Position numbers and translations under genes: made by a program. DNA of 64,000 bases from Brevibacterium sp. W7.2 (GTDB lineage: Bacteria > Actinomycetota > Actinomycetes > Actinomycetales > Brevibacteriaceae): the NCBI RefSeq assembly GCF_018137945.1, contig NZ_CP073089.1, positions 3,534,001 to 3,598,000 of the forward strand, read 5' to 3'. Shown here piece after piece: positions 40,092 to 50,155 of this stretch. The notes below the pieces were generated by a model. It saw only the letters and a list, made by a program, of their open reading frames with translations. It was not told where the DNA came from and did no database searches. Position 1 is the stretch's first letter. Each line of letters opens with the position of its first letter.

Positions 40092-41510
40092 TCAGCCAGC
40101 CGTCCCGGACGCATGCGTCCCGGACACACGCGTCCCGGATACAGCCGTCGTCATTCCCAGGGCAGCGAACGCCGCGGCGTAGAGATCGGCGATCGGACCG
40201 AGCTCGGTGTGGACGCCGTCGCGGATGCGGACGATGCCGCCGCTCACCGTCATGCGGATGTCCTCGGCGGTGGCGGTGAGGACGATCTGCTCGCCGAGTG
40301 ACCCCATCGTCCGCATGCTGTCGGTGGCCACGGCGATGAAGTCGCACGCCGCCCCGGGGACGAGTTCGCCGACGGGCAGATCGAGGCTGCGCGCACCCCC
40401 GGTCGTCAGAGCCGCGATGAGCTCGGCCGGAGAGAACCGGCCGCGCTGGCCGCTGCGCAGCCGCTCCCCGGCCTCGAGTCCCTGCGTCTCCCGCAGGGCA
40501 TCGAGGACGACGTGCTGGTCGGAGCCGAGCGCAATCGTCGCCCCCGCCTCGGCGAGCTCCCGGGCCGGACCGATCCCGTCGGCGAGGTCGGCCTCCGTGC
40601 ACGGGCACATGACGATCGTCGTCCCACTCTGCCCGAGGGTCGCGACGTCCGCGTCGGACAGATGCGTCGCATGGACGGGTGAGAGTCTCTCGCTCACGAC
40701 TCCGGCCCGGGCGAGGACCTGCGTCGGCGTCGTCCCGTACGCCGCGACCGACGCCTCGTTCTCCGCGGGCTGCTCGGAGAGGTGGACGTGCAGCGGTCCG
40801 GACAGTTCGGTGAAGCGCGGCAGATCCGCGGCGGCCACCGCACGCACCGAATGGATCGCGGCACCGAGGTGGACGAAGCTCTCCCCGGGCGCACCGACGG
40901 GGAACTCGGCGGCGAGATATTCGCCGAGCCGCGCATGACGCTCGAGGTAGCCGGCGATCGTCCCATCGCCGAAGCGCGCCTGCTCGGCGGTGAGATCGGC
41001 GCCGATGCCGCCGGTGAGGTAGGCGGTGTCGAGGAGGCGGAGACGGATGCCCGCCGAGGCGGCCGCCCGGGCCAGCGCCCGCTCCATCGCGTGCGGGGAT
41101 GAGCCGGCATCCCTGCCGTAGGGGGTGCCGTCGGGGGCGTGGTGGACGTAGTGGAACTCGCCGACCGAGGTGTATCCGCCGGCGAGCATCTCCGCGAAGA
41201 CGGCCCGGGCCACGGTTTCGTAGTTCTCCGGGGTCAGTCGGCCGGCGATCGAGTACATGACCTCCCGCCACGTCCAGAACGTGCCGCCGTCACCGTGGGT
41301 GCGGCCGCGCAGCATCCGGTGGAACGCATGGGAGTGGGCGTTGACTCCGCCGGGCAGGACGAGGCCGGGGACCACCTCGGCGCCCTCCGGCGCGACGGCG
41401 ATGCCGGTGTCGACCGCGGTGAGCGTGCCCGTGTCATCGACGGTGAGGAGGACGCCGGTGGCGACCGCGCCATCGACCCAGGCCGACTCGCACCAGAATG
41501 CGGTACTCAT
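40092..41510 (-). CDS. hutF: Formimidoylglutamate deiminase
   Basis: 472 aa. Amidohydrolase metal motif VNAHSHAFHRMLRGR (near residue 57), then HVHLSEQPAENE, SPVHATHLSD and LGSDQHVVLDAL. It converts N-formimidoyl-L-glutamate to N-formyl-L-glutamate and ammonia. The C-terminus ends in a 15-nt tandem repeat (40101-40144) coding SGTRVSGTHASGTAG, outside the catalytic domain. ATGA overlap with the upstream M20 gene. Its presence defines the five-step hut route and predicts a formylglutamate hydrolase. Confidence 0.9.
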   Translation of the reverse strand: MSTAFWCESAWVDGAVATGVLLTVDDTGTLTAVDTGIAVAPEGAEVVPGLVLPGGVNAHSHAFHRMLRGRTHGDGGTFWTWREVMYSIAGRLTPENYETVARAVFAEMLAGGYTSVGEFHYVHHAPDGTPYGRDAGSSPHAMERALARAAASAGIRLRLLDTAYLTGGIGADLTAEQARFGDGTIAGYLERHARLGEYLAAEFPVGAPGESFVHLGAAIHSVRAVAAADLPRFTELSGPLHVHLSEQPAENEASVAAYGTTPTQVLARAGVVSERLSPVHATHLSDADVATLGQSGTTIVMCPCTEADLADGIGPARELAEAGATIALGSDQHVVLDALRETQGLEAGERLRSGQRGRFSPAELIAALTTGGARSLDLPVGELVPGAACDFIAVATDSMRTMGSLGEQIVLTATAEDIRMTVSGGIVRIRDGVHTELGPIADLYAAAFAALGMTTAVSGTRVSGTHASGTAG

Positions 41511-42733
41511 CGGTCACCGCCGACGCCGAGTTCGCTCTCGAGGACGGCGACGAGGGCGTCGACGCCCGCCCGCGCATCATCGTCCTCACACGCCTCTTCC
41601 GGCGCGTGCGAGACGCCGGTCGGATTGCGGACGTAGAGCATCGCCGAGGGCACGTGCGGGGCGAGGATGCCCGCGTCGTGACCGGCCCCCGAGGGCAGCA
41701 TCGGGGCGGTGGGGAGCACCGCGCGCAGCCGGTCGTTGAGCGCGGCGGTGAAGCGCGTCGTCGGAGAGTACGACTCCTGCGAGACCTCGACCCTCACACC
41801 GGTGTCCGCAGCGTGGTCCCGGGCGCGGGCGGTGATCGCCTCGAGCACCTGTTCGACGACGGCATCGTCCTCGTGGCGGATGTCGAGCCAGAAGCTCATG
41901 GCCGAGGCGATGACGTTCGTCCCGCCCGGGTGGATGAGGGTGCGCCCGACGGTGGCGACGGCTGTCGCGTCAGTGGCGGCCGCTAGGGTCGGGATGTCGC
42001 CGATCACGCGGGAGGCCGCGACCACGGGGTCGGCGCGGTGGCTCATCGGGGTCGTCCCCGCGTGGTTGCCCTGGCCGGCGAACGCGAAGTGCCACCGACC
42101 GTGTCCGATGATGGAGGAGCCGATGGCCACAGCCTGATCAGTGCCGGCCAGTCCGATGCCCTGTTCGACGTGGAGTTCGATGAACGAGCCGATGCCCTGC
42201 AGCCGCTGCGGGTCCGCGCCCATGCGCGCGGGATCGAGGCCGTAGCCGCGCGCGACATCGGCGAAGGTGTCGCCGTTCGCGTCCCGGAGGCCGAGGGCCC
42301 GGTCGGAGTCGATCGCACCGGTGATGAGCCGCGAACCGAGGCACGCGACCCCGAACCGCGACCCCTCCTCCTCGGGGAAGACGGCGAGCGCGAGCGGTCG
42401 GCCGGCCGCGTCGAGCGCCCCGGAGGCCTTGAGGTCATCGAAGGCCGCGAGCGCCGAGGCGACCCCGAGCGGTCCGTCGAACGCCCCGCCGCCGGGGACG
42501 GAGTCGAGGTGGGAGCCGGTGACGACGGCGTCGTCGCCCGGTTCGGTCGCCCACGCCCAGGTGATGCCGTTCGCGTCGATCTCGGTGTCGAGACCGCGGC
42601 GGTCCGCCTCGGCGAGGAACCACGTGCGCAGCTCCCGTTCCGTGGCGGAGAACCCGGGCCGCTGGTACCCGGGTCCGCGCGGATCCCGACCGGTGTCGGC
42701 GATCTGGGTGAGGAGGGAGACGACGTCGCTCAT
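41507..42733 (-). CDS. M20-family amidohydrolase (allantoate amidohydrolase/N-carbamoylase type) in the hut operon
   Basis: 408 aa. Dinuclear metal-site motifs are TGSHLDSVPGGGAFDGPLG (near residue 75), the catalytic FPEEEGSRF, ELHVEQG, and a C-terminal SGAGHDAGILA. The dimerisation lid shows GNHAGTTPMSHRADP. The family cleaves N-carbamoyl, N-formyl or ureido groups from amino acids. It lies between hutH and hutF with overlaps on both sides, and no HutG is present, so hydrolysis of N-formyl-L-glutamate is the likely role; this is inference. Confidence 0.85.
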   Translation of the reverse strand: MSDVVSLLTQIADTGRDPRGPGYQRPGFSATERELRTWFLAEADRRGLDTEIDANGITWAWATEPGDDAVVTGSHLDSVPGGGAFDGPLGVASALAAFDDLKASGALDAAGRPLALAVFPEEEGSRFGVACLGSRLITGAIDSDRALGLRDANGDTFADVARGYGLDPARMGADPQRLQGIGSFIELHVEQGIGLAGTDQAVAIGSSIIGHGRWHFAFAGQGNHAGTTPMSHRADPVVAASRVIGDIPTLAAATDATAVATVGRTLIHPGGTNVIASAMSFWLDIRHEDDAVVEQVLEAITARARDHAADTGVRVEVSQESYSPTTRFTAALNDRLRAVLPTAPMLPSGAGHDAGILAPHVPSAMLYVRNPTGVSHAPEEACEDDDARAGVDALVAVLESELGVGGDR

Positions 42734-42734
42734 C

Positions 42735-44420
42735 TCACTTGTCCTCGTGGTACTCGGTCGTCGCCGCGGCCGTGCCCGAGGCCTCCGCGGCGGCCTCGAG
42801 GTTGCCGAGCGCGGTGAAGTCGGGATCGTTGACGGCCGGGCCGCCGCCCACGGGCTGCCACGTGCCGGCGGCTGCGGTGACGGTGTGGGTGAGCGGGGTG
42901 ACCGCCTCGGCGGCGGTGACGAGGGACCCGTCCTTGACCTTTGCGATGGTCTCGGCGAGCTCCGGGGAGAGGAACCGGTCGGGGCCGGGGCCGGGCACGG
43001 TCTCCCGGAGTGCGGCGATGACGGCGCCGGTGACCGGGGCCGGATCAGCCTCGCGCATGTCGCAGGCGCGGGACGCCGCGTATAGCTCGATGCCGATGAC
43101 GCTGGCGAGGTTGTCGACGACCGTGCGCAGCTTGCGCGCCGCCGACCAGCCCATCGACACGTGGTCCTCCTGCATCGCCGAGGACGGGATCGAGTCGACC
43201 GAGGCGGGGGCGGCATTGCGCTTGGCCTCGGAGACCATGGCCGCCTGCGTGTAGTGGGCGATCATCAGACCGGAGTCGACTCCGGCGTCGTCGGCGAGGA
43301 ACGGGGTCAGCCCCTGGTTGCGGGCGACGTCCATGAGGCGGTCGGTGCGGCGTTCGGCCATCGAGGCGACATCGGCGGCGACGATCGCGAGGAAGTCGAG
43401 TGCGTGGGCCAGCGGGGCGCCGTGGAAGTTGCCGTTCGAGGAGACCATGCCGTTGGTGAGCACGACGGGGTTGTCGATCGCGGCCCGCAGCTCGCGTTCG
43501 GCGACCTGGGTGGCGAAGGCGACGGCGTCCCGGGCGGCGCCGTTGACCTGCGGGGCGCAGCGCATCGAGTACGCGTCCTGGACGAGGTGGGTCGAGTCCC
43601 GGTGGCTCGCGGTGATGCCCGACCCGTGGAGGGCGGCGAGCATGTTGGCGGCCGAGGCGGCCTGCCCGTCGTGGGGGCGCAGCGGGTAGTGGAGTTCGGG
43701 GGCGAAGACGGCGTCGGTGCCGAAGAGCCCTTCGATGCTCATCGCCGCGGACACGTCGACGGCGGTGAGCAGGCTCTCGAGGTCGGTGAGCGCCATGATG
43801 AGCATGCCGAGCATGCCGTCGGTGCCGTTGACGAGCGCGAGCCCCTCCTTCTCGGCGAGCGTGACCGGCGTGATCCCGGCCTGCGCGAGGATCTCGTCGG
43901 CAGGTCCGGCGACGCCGTCGGGACCTTCGGCGACGCCCTCGCCCATGACGACGAGCGCACACGCCGACAGCGGCGCGAGGTCACCGGAGCACCCGAGGGA
44001 CCCGTATTCGTGGACGACGGGGGTGATCCCGGCATTGAGCAGGTCGACGTAGGTCTGGAGCACCTCGGCGCGGACACCGGTGCGCCCGGTCGCCAGCGTC
44101 CGGGCGCGCAGGAGCATCAGCGCCCGCACGACCTCGCGTTCGACGGGTGCGCCGACACCGGCGGCATGGGAGCGGATGAGCGACTTCTGCAGCTGGGTGC
44201 GCAGCTCGGCGGGGATGTGCCGCTGGGCGAGCGCCCCGAAACCGGTCGAGACGCCGTAGACGGGCTTCGGCGCCGCTGCGAGCGCATCGATCGCCTCCCG
44301 GTACTTCCCGACGCGAGCCAGGGTCGTCTCGCTCAGGGCCACCTTCGCATCGTGGCGGGCGACGTCGACGACGTCGGCGAAGGTGAGGGTATCGGGATCG
44401 AGATCGATGACAGCGGACAT
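42735..44420 (-). CDS. hutH: Histidine ammonia-lyase
   Basis: 561 aa. The MIO-cofactor region reads YGSLGCSGDLAPLSACALVV near residue 140: Cys-Ser-Gly in place of Ala-Ser-Gly, a variant I recall from actinobacterial HutH. YGVSTGFGAL and QDAYSMRCAPQ are also diagnostic. It converts L-histidine to urocanate and ammonia. The C-terminal ~40 residues, rich in Ala/Thr, extend past the usual end. AAAGG lies upstream of ATG 44420. Confidence 0.93.
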   Translation of the reverse strand: MSAVIDLDPDTLTFADVVDVARHDAKVALSETTLARVGKYREAIDALAAAPKPVYGVSTGFGALAQRHIPAELRTQLQKSLIRSHAAGVGAPVEREVVRALMLLRARTLATGRTGVRAEVLQTYVDLLNAGITPVVHEYGSLGCSGDLAPLSACALVVMGEGVAEGPDGVAGPADEILAQAGITPVTLAEKEGLALVNGTDGMLGMLIMALTDLESLLTAVDVSAAMSIEGLFGTDAVFAPELHYPLRPHDGQAASAANMLAALHGSGITASHRDSTHLVQDAYSMRCAPQVNGAARDAVAFATQVAERELRAAIDNPVVLTNGMVSSNGNFHGAPLAHALDFLAIVAADVASMAERRTDRLMDVARNQGLTPFLADDAGVDSGLMIAHYTQAAMVSEAKRNAAPASVDSIPSSAMQEDHVSMGWSAARKLRTVVDNLASVIGIELYAASRACDMREADPAPVTGAVIAALRETVPGPGPDRFLSPELAETIAKVKDGSLVTAAEAVTPLTHTVTAAAGTWQPVGGGPAVNDPDFTALGNLEAAAEASGTAAATTEYHEDK

Positions 44421-44498
44421 CTAGGGGCCTTTCGTCGGGGCGGGAAACAGATGGCGGATGGATGGTCGGTGGGGCGGGCGCTCACAGCGTAGTCGCTG

Positions 44499-45815
44499 TC
44501 AGAGCAGCAGGTGGGCGAGCGGGGCGGCGATGAGGATGGTGAGGACGACGCGTTCGAACCAGATGATGACGAGCGCGCCGACGGAGATCGGGATCTCCGT
44601 GGCGAGGATCGAGGGCACCATCGCGGAGAAGAAGATGATCGCGGCGACGGAGACGACGGCGATCGTGAAGCGCAGCACGAGGTCGTCGGAGCCGGCGACC
44701 TGGGTGGCCGGCAGGAACATCTCGACGAGGCCGAGCGCCGAGGCTTTGCCGGCGAGCACGGGATCGGACAGCTGCGTGACCCACGTGAAGGGCACGAAGA
44801 TCCATCCGAGCCAGTCGAAGATCGGCGTGTACTTCGCCAGGAGCAGGCCGATGAGCCCGACGGAGAGGATCGAGGGCAGGATCGAGGCGGCCATGAGCAG
44901 ACCGTCGCGGAAGTTGAGCCAGAGGTTGCGGCCGAGGCTCGGCGTCTCGGCGAGCGTCGCCTTCGCCTCCCGCCACGCGACGCGGAAGCGGTGCTTCGTC
45001 ACCTTCTCCTCCGGCTGCGGGGTCGCCCCCGGATAGTACGTGTCGGGGATCGATCGCAGCGGCGGCAGGTGGACGGTGATGGCCGTGACGACGAACGTGA
45101 CGACGAGGGTGAAGAAGAAGTAGAGGAGCCAGTGGTCCATGAGGTCGAGCGTCTTGGCGACGACGATCATGAACGTCGCCGACACGGTCGAGAACCCGGT
45201 CGCGATGATCGCGGCCTCCCGCGCCGTGTACTTGCCCTCCTTGTAGACCCGGTTGGTGATGAGCAGACCGAGGGAGTAGCTGCCGACGAACGAGGCGACG
45301 GCGTCGATGGCCGAGCGGCCCGGCGTCCTGAACACCGGGCGCATGATCGGCTGGACGAGGACGCCGATGAACTCCATGAGCCCGTATCCGACGAGGAGGG
45401 CGAGGAAGATCGCGCCGACGGGGACGATGAGGCCGACGGGGATGACGAGCTTGTCCCAGAGGAACGGACCGATGTCCTCGGCGGCGAGCCACGCGGGCGG
45501 GACCGTGAGAATGAGGACGGCGACGACGAGGCCGACGACGCCGAGGACCGCGAAGATCCCCTTCGTCACCGACGACTTCCACGTCCCGGTGACGAAGGGG
45601 CGAACGGCGCCGAGGAGGATGAGGGCGAGGACGATGAACGGCACGACCGGGCCCGCGAAGGTGCGGATGGCGGTGACGATGTGGTCGAGCGGGATCGTCG
45701 AGACCCCGGCGATCGTGACGGGAACGAAGAACATGACGATCCCGATGGCACTGTAGGCGAAGAACCGCCAGGTGCCGGCGGGCCTCGTCCGGGACGGCGT
45801 GGTCGGGGTGGTCAT
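44499..45815 (-). CDS. YjiH/nucleoside-recognition (Gate) domain transporter in the hut operon
   Basis: 438 aa, about ten helices, with two Gate-domain halves (GRSAIDAVASFVGSYSLGLLITNRVYKEGKYT; DPVLAGKASALGLVEMFLPA). Proteins of this YjiH-like family often accompany hut or amino-acid genes. Position between hutI and hutH suggests uptake of histidine or urocanate. Not a classical LysE, APC or ABC importer. Start ATG 45815 has CGAAGGAGAA. Confidence 0.8.
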   Translation of the reverse strand: MTTPTTPSRTRPAGTWRFFAYSAIGIVMFFVPVTIAGVSTIPLDHIVTAIRTFAGPVVPFIVLALILLGAVRPFVTGTWKSSVTKGIFAVLGVVGLVVAVLILTVPPAWLAAEDIGPFLWDKLVIPVGLIVPVGAIFLALLVGYGLMEFIGVLVQPIMRPVFRTPGRSAIDAVASFVGSYSLGLLITNRVYKEGKYTAREAAIIATGFSTVSATFMIVVAKTLDLMDHWLLYFFFTLVVTFVVTAITVHLPPLRSIPDTYYPGATPQPEEKVTKHRFRVAWREAKATLAETPSLGRNLWLNFRDGLLMAASILPSILSVGLIGLLLAKYTPIFDWLGWIFVPFTWVTQLSDPVLAGKASALGLVEMFLPATQVAGSDDLVLRFTIAVVSVAAIIFFSAMVPSILATEIPISVGALVIIWFERVVLTILIAAPLAHLLL

Positions 45816-45832
45816 GATTCTCCTTCGAATCC

Positions 45833-47083
45833 TCAGTCCGCCGAGGTGGTCGGACGGTTGTCGGCGACGAGCTGGCCGCCGCGGTAGACGCGGTCGACGA
45901 GCTGGACGCCGGGCCGGTAGGCCAGGTGCCGGTGGCTGGGGGCGTCGAGGACCGTGAGGTCGGCCCGGGCCCCGGCACCGAGGTGGCCGATGTCGGTGCG
46001 ATCGAGGGCGTGGGCGCCGCCGGCGGTCGCCGCCCACACGGCCTGGTCGACGGTGAAGTGCATATCGCGCACGGCCACGGCGATGCAGAAGGGCATGCTG
46101 TTGGTGAAGCACGACCCGGGGTTGCAGTCGGTGGCGATCGCGATGCGCACCCCGGCCGCGAGGTAGCGGCGGACGTCGGGGTAGGGCTGACGGGTCGAGA
46201 ACTCGACGCCGGGCAGGAGGGTGACGACGGTGCCCGCGGCGGCGAGGACGGCGAGGTCCTCATCGGAGGCGAAGGTCGCATGGTCGACGGAGACGCAGCC
46301 GAGTTCGGCCCCGAGCTGGAGCGCCCCACCGGCGGTGAGCTGGTTCGCGTGGAGGCGCGGCCGCAGTCCCGCGGCGACGCCGGCCTCGATGATCCGCCGG
46401 GTCTGGTCCTCGTCGAACGCGCCCTCTTCGCAGAACACGTCGATCCACTTCGCCAGGCCGGACGCGGCGGGGATGATCTCGTCGATGATGAGGCTGACGT
46501 AGGCCTCCGGGTCGTCCTTGTGCTCCGGCGGCACGACATGGGCTGCCATGAGCGTTGATTCCGGGGTGTGGCGGCCGATGATCTCCAGCGCCCGGATCTC
46601 GTCGGCGAGGTCGAGTCCGTAGCCGGACTTGATCTCGAACGTCGTCGTGCCGGCCCGGGTGGCCTGGTCGAGGAGGTGGACAAGGTTGGCCTCGAGCTCC
46701 TCGTCACTGGCCGCGCGGGTCGCCGCGACCGTCGTCGCGATGCCTCCGGCTGAGTACTTCTCCCCCGCCATCCGGGCGGCGAACTCCGCCGAGCGGTCAC
46801 CGGCGAAGATCAGGTGGTTGTGGCTGTCGACGAAGCCGGGCAGGACCGCCCGCCCGCCGAGGTCGACGGTCTCGACCTCGGCGTCGGGGGCGGTGAGCAG
46901 GAGCGCTGCCAGGGCGGCGTCCGCCTCGGCGGCGGGACCGGACCAGGCGATGGTCTCACCGTCGATGATCACCGCGGCGTCGGTGAGGGAGAAGAGATCT
47001 CCCGCGCCGAGGCTGGGGCGGGCCATGAGCTCGGTGGGGTCCGAGTTCGTGACGAGTTCGCTGATGCCGGTGAGGAGCTTCAT
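45833..47083 (-). CDS. hutI: Imidazolonepropionase
   Basis: 416 aa. [20 protein letters not shown] (metal His pair and substrate Arg), [31 protein letters not shown] and [14 protein letters not shown] are all standard HutI motifs. It hydrolyses 4-imidazolone-5-propionate to N-formimidoyl-L-glutamate. Its ATG overlaps the hutU stop (ATGA). Confidence 0.94.
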   Translation of the reverse strand: MKLLTGISELVTNSDPTELMARPSLGAGDLFSLTDAAVIIDGETIAWSGPAAEADAALAALLLTAPDAEVETVDLGGRAVLPGFVDSHNHLIFAGDRSAEFAARMAGEKYSAGGIATTVAATRAASDEELEANLVHLLDQATRAGTTTFEIKSGYGLDLADEIRALEIIGRHTPESTLMAAHVVPPEHKDDPEAYVSLIIDEIIPAASGLAKWIDVFCEEGAFDEDQTRRIIEAGVAAGLRPRLHANQLTAGGALQLGAELGCVSVDHATFASDEDLAVLAAAGTVVTLLPGVEFSTRQPYPDVRRYLAAGVRIAIATDCNPGSCFTNSMPFCIAVAVRDMHFTVDQAVWAATAGGAHALDRTDIGHLGAGARADLTVLDAPSHRHLAYRPGVQLVDRVYRGGQLVADNRPTTSAD

Positions 47084-48840
47084 CACTGGGCTGCCGATTC
47101 CTCGTCGCGGACGTCGAGTTCGGGGATCATCGGGATGCGCATGCCGCGCTCCTCTGCGACCTCGACGGCGCGGTCGTAGCCGGCGTCGACGTGGCGGATG
47201 ACGCCCATGCCGGGGTCGTTGGTGAGCAGGCGGGCGAGCTTCTTCGCCGCGAGCTCCGTGCCGTCGGCGACGGACACCTGTCCGGCGTGGATGGACCGGC
47301 CGATGCCGACGCCGCCGCCGTGGTGGATCGAGACCCACGTGGCGCCCGAGGAGGTGTTGACGAGCGCGTTGAGCAGCGGCCAGTCGGCGACCGCGTCCGT
47401 GCCGTCGAGCATCGACTCGGTCTCCCGGTAGGGGCTGGCGACGGACCCGGAGTCGAGGTGGTCGCGGCCGATGACGATCGGGGCCGAGACCTTGCCCTCG
47501 GCGACGAGCTGGTTGAAGAGCAGACCGGCCTGGTGGCGCTCTTTGTAGCCGAGCCAGCAGATGCGGGCCGGCAGTCCCTCGAACTCGACGTATTCGGCGG
47601 CGGCGTCGAGCCAGCGGTGCAGGGACTCGTTCTCCGGGAAGAGCTCCTTGAGGGCGGCGTCGGTGACCTCGATGTCCTTCGGGTCACCGGAGAGCGCGAC
47701 CCAGCGGAACGGTCCGAGGCCCTCGCAGAAGAGGGGACGGATGTAGGCGGGGACGAAGCCGGGGAACGCGAACGCGCGGTCGTAGCCGGCCTTGCGCGCT
47801 TCGTCGCGGATCGAGTTGCCGTAGTCGAACACCTCGGCGCCGCGGTCCTGGAACTCGACCATGGCCTTGACGTGGGCGGCCATCGCCTGTTCGGCGCGCA
47901 GCGTGAACTTCTCCGCGTCCTGCTCGGCTTCGGTCTGCCAGTCGTCGAGGCTGACGCCCAGGGGCAGGTAGGACAGCGGGTCGTGGGCCGAGGTCTGATC
48001 GGTGACGATGTCGACCTCGGCGGCTTCGGGACGGTCGAGGATGAGCGGGAGGATCTCGGCGGCGTTGCCGACGAGTCCGACGGAGAGCGCCTGCCCGTTC
48101 TTCTTCGCCTCGATGACCTTGGCGAGCGCGGTGTCGAGGTCGGTCTCGACCTCGTCGAGGTAGCGCTTGGCCTGGCGGCGGTCGAGGCGGGTCCGGTCGA
48201 CGTCGATGATGAGGCAGGCCCCGCCGTTGAGGGTGACGGCCAGCGGCTGGGCGCCGCCCATGCCGCCGCAGCCGGCGGTGACGGTGAGGGTGCCGGCCAG
48301 CGTCCCGTCGAAGCGCTTGCGGGCGATCGCCCCGAAGGTCTCGTACGTGCCCTGGAGGATGCCCTGGGTGGCGATGTAGATCCAGGAGCCCGCGGTCATC
48401 TGGCCGTACATCATCAGGCCTTCGGCTTCGAGCGCGCGGAAGTGCTCCCAGTTCGCCCAGTCGCCGACGAGGTTGGAGTTCGCGATGAGCACGCGCGGTG
48501 CCCATTCGTTGGTCCGCAGCACGCCGACGGGCTTGCCGGACTGGACGAGCAGCGTCTCATCGTCTTCGAGGTCGTCCAGCGTCCGCACGATCGCGTCGTA
48601 GGCCTCCCACGAGCGGGCGGCACGGCCGGTGCCGCCGTAGACGACGAGGTCTTCGGGGCGTTCGGCGACCTCGGGGTCGAGGTTGTTCATGAGCATCCGC
48701 TTCGCGGCTTCGGTCTGCCAGCTCTTCGCGGTGATCTCGGGTCCGCGGTCGGCGCGGATGACCCGGGTGGGGTCGTGCTGGGTGAACGACGGTGTGGTCG
48801 CCGAGGTGGTCGCGGCGTCGGTTTCGGACGTGGCGGTCAT
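47083..48840 (-). CDS. hutU: Urocanate hydratase
   Basis: 585 aa. NAD-binding [21 protein letters not shown] (near residue 190), [21 protein letters not shown], and the catalytic-cysteine segment [17 protein letters not shown]. The N-terminal ~25 residues (Thr/Ala-rich) are longer than in most HutU. It hydrates urocanate to imidazolonepropionate. First gene of the leftward hut operon; the 379-bp gap to lysR carries its promoter. Confidence 0.95.
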   Translation of the reverse strand: MTATSETDAATTSATTPSFTQHDPTRVIRADRGPEITAKSWQTEAAKRMLMNNLDPEVAERPEDLVVYGGTGRAARSWEAYDAIVRTLDDLEDDETLLVQSGKPVGVLRTNEWAPRVLIANSNLVGDWANWEHFRALEAEGLMMYGQMTAGSWIYIATQGILQGTYETFGAIARKRFDGTLAGTLTVTAGCGGMGGAQPLAVTLNGGACLIIDVDRTRLDRRQAKRYLDEVETDLDTALAKVIEAKKNGQALSVGLVGNAAEILPLILDRPEAAEVDIVTDQTSAHDPLSYLPLGVSLDDWQTEAEQDAEKFTLRAEQAMAAHVKAMVEFQDRGAEVFDYGNSIRDEARKAGYDRAFAFPGFVPAYIRPLFCEGLGPFRWVALSGDPKDIEVTDAALKELFPENESLHRWLDAAAEYVEFEGLPARICWLGYKERHQAGLLFNQLVAEGKVSAPIVIGRDHLDSGSVASPYRETESMLDGTDAVADWPLLNALVNTSSGATWVSIHHGGGVGIGRSIHAGQVSVADGTELAAKKLARLLTNDPGMGVIRHVDAGYDRAVEVAEERGMRIPMIPELDVRDEESAAQ

Positions 48841-49160
48841 GGGATTCCCTTTCGTGGGGTCCCGCAGGGGGACCTGAGCTCAGTTCGACCGGTGTGTCCG
48901 ACGGAGTGGATTCCCGATCGCGGCCCGACGGCGAGAGGCCGTGGGGGCCGAATCGTCTTTGACTACCCTTCCATTGTGTCCGCTGGGAGCACGGACGGAA
49001 GTGGTCTGGCTCAAGTTCTGTCCGATATTTCGGACACTATCCGCCGGCTGTTCATTGATAACTGTGGAGTCTCAATCAAGACGAAATCGGTTCTTTAAAA
49101 GTCCTGTGCCCGCGCATAGTCTGACGGAGAACCCTCGAGATCACTGGAAGAGGAACGACG
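48841..49160. other. Divergent intergenic region between hutU and the lysR leader ORF
   Basis: No gene seen. It contains several TGTCCG half-sites (about 48895, 48977, 49019), GTCCG/CGGAC arms at 48978-48996, and the palindrome listed separately. TAGTCT near 49115 may be the -10 of the lysR transcript; AT content rises around 49025-49100. Confidence 0.5.
49019..49036. promoter_or_regulatory. 18-bp palindrome upstream of hutU
   Basis: TGTCCGA (49019-49025), 4-nt centre, TCGGACA (49030-49036): perfect 7-bp arms. Candidate site for the hut IclR protein or for the LysR protein. Confidence 0.6.
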
Positions 49161-49223
49161 ATGTTCATCCCACCCACGCCCGCCGCGCCGACCCGCGGCC
49201 CGCTCACCTCCGTGCGGGCATGA
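49161..49223 (+). CDS. Upstream ORF coupled to lysR
   Basis: 20-codon ORF beginning M-F-I-P-P-T-P with an excellent Shine-Dalgarno (GGAAGAGGAA, about 49147-49156). Its TGA (49221-49223) overlaps the lysR ATG (49220-49222), while lysR has no ribosome-binding site of its own. It probably drives lysR translation by coupling. The Pro-rich text (PPTP, AAPTRGP) could slow ribosomes. Too short for family recognition. Confidence 0.6.
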   Translation: MFIPPTPAAPTRGPLTSVRA

Positions 49224-50155
49224 TGCTCGAGACCCGCCAGCTGCAGAACTTCGCGATGGTCGCCAGGGAACGCCATTTCGGGCGGGCCGCCGAGCGCCTC
49301 GGCCTCGCCCAGCCCTACCTCTCGCAGCAGATCCGCAAACTCGAACGCCAGCTCGGCACGACCCTGCTCCACCGCACGACGCGCTCGGTCACCGTCACCC
49401 CGGCCGGCGCCCACCTGCTCGAGGAGGCCGAGCGGGTGCTCGCCGAACTCGACACCCTCGGCACCGAGGTCGGTCTCATCGGCTCCGGACTCCAGGGCCC
49501 GCTGCGCCTCGGCTTCACCGGCTCGACGACGTACGGGGTGATGCCGCAGGTGGTGCGCCGCACCGCGGCGCTGGCACCCCGCCTCCAGCTGAGCGTGAGC
49601 GGCGAGATGATCACCCCGCAGCTCGTCACCCAGCTGCTCGACCGCACCGTCGACATCGCCCTGCTGCGCGGCACCACCCCGGCGACGGGGCTTGAGTGCC
49701 AGACCATCGGCTCCGAACCCTGCATCGCCGCACTCCCCTCGGATTCGGACCTCGTCGACGCCGACGCGATCACGGCCGCCGACATCAGCGGCCGCGTCCT
49801 CGTCGGCTACCCGGAGACCTCGGTGATGTCGACGACGACGGCGAACTTCCTCGGCGCTCACCGCCGGACCCCGGACTACGCGATCCGCGCATCCCAGACC
49901 TCGACGCTCATGTCCCTCATCGCCGCGGGACTGGGCATGGCGATCGTCCCCGGCACCGCCTCGGCGCTGGCCATCCCCGGCGTCGAATTCCGCACCATCG
50001 TCGACGCCCCGCGCACCGAGCTCTCCCTGGCCCGGCGGGCCGATGACGACTCCCGGGCGACGGAGCGGATGACGGCGATCATCACCGAGGTCGTCGCCGC
50101 GGCCATCGCCGAGCCCCCTGTCGCAGCGGCGATCGCCGAGGAGGACGCGTCATGA
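49220..50155 (+). CDS. LysR-family regulator of the cat operon
   Basis: 311 aa. N-terminal helix-turn-helix (QLQNFAMVARERHFGRAAER, QPYLSQQIRKLERQLG, LLHRTTRSVTVTPAG). The effector domain has LRLGFTGSTTYGVMPQVVR, typical of the CatR/BenM/ClcR group that responds to muconate or benzoate. Its stop overlaps catB (ATGA), so regulator and catabolic genes share one transcript; CatR is usually divergent. Confidence 0.88.
   Translation: MMLETRQLQNFAMVARERHFGRAAERLGLAQPYLSQQIRKLERQLGTTLLHRTTRSVTVTPAGAHLLEEAERVLAELDTLGTEVGLIGSGLQGPLRLGFTGSTTYGVMPQVVRRTAALAPRLQLSVSGEMITPQLVTQLLDRTVDIALLRGTTPATGLECQTIGSEPCIAALPSDSDLVDADAITAADISGRVLVGYPETSVMSTTTANFLGAHRRTPDYAIRASQTSTLMSLIAAGLGMAIVPGTASALAIPGVEFRTIVDAPRTELSLARRADDDSRATERMTAIITEVVAAAIAEPPVAAAIAEEDAS

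Noticed and set aside
43990..44010. HutH MIO triad apparently mutated (Cys-Ser-Gly in place of Ala-Ser-Gly)
   Set aside because: As far as I recall, actinobacterial HutH proteins commonly have Cys here and are active, so it is not a defect.
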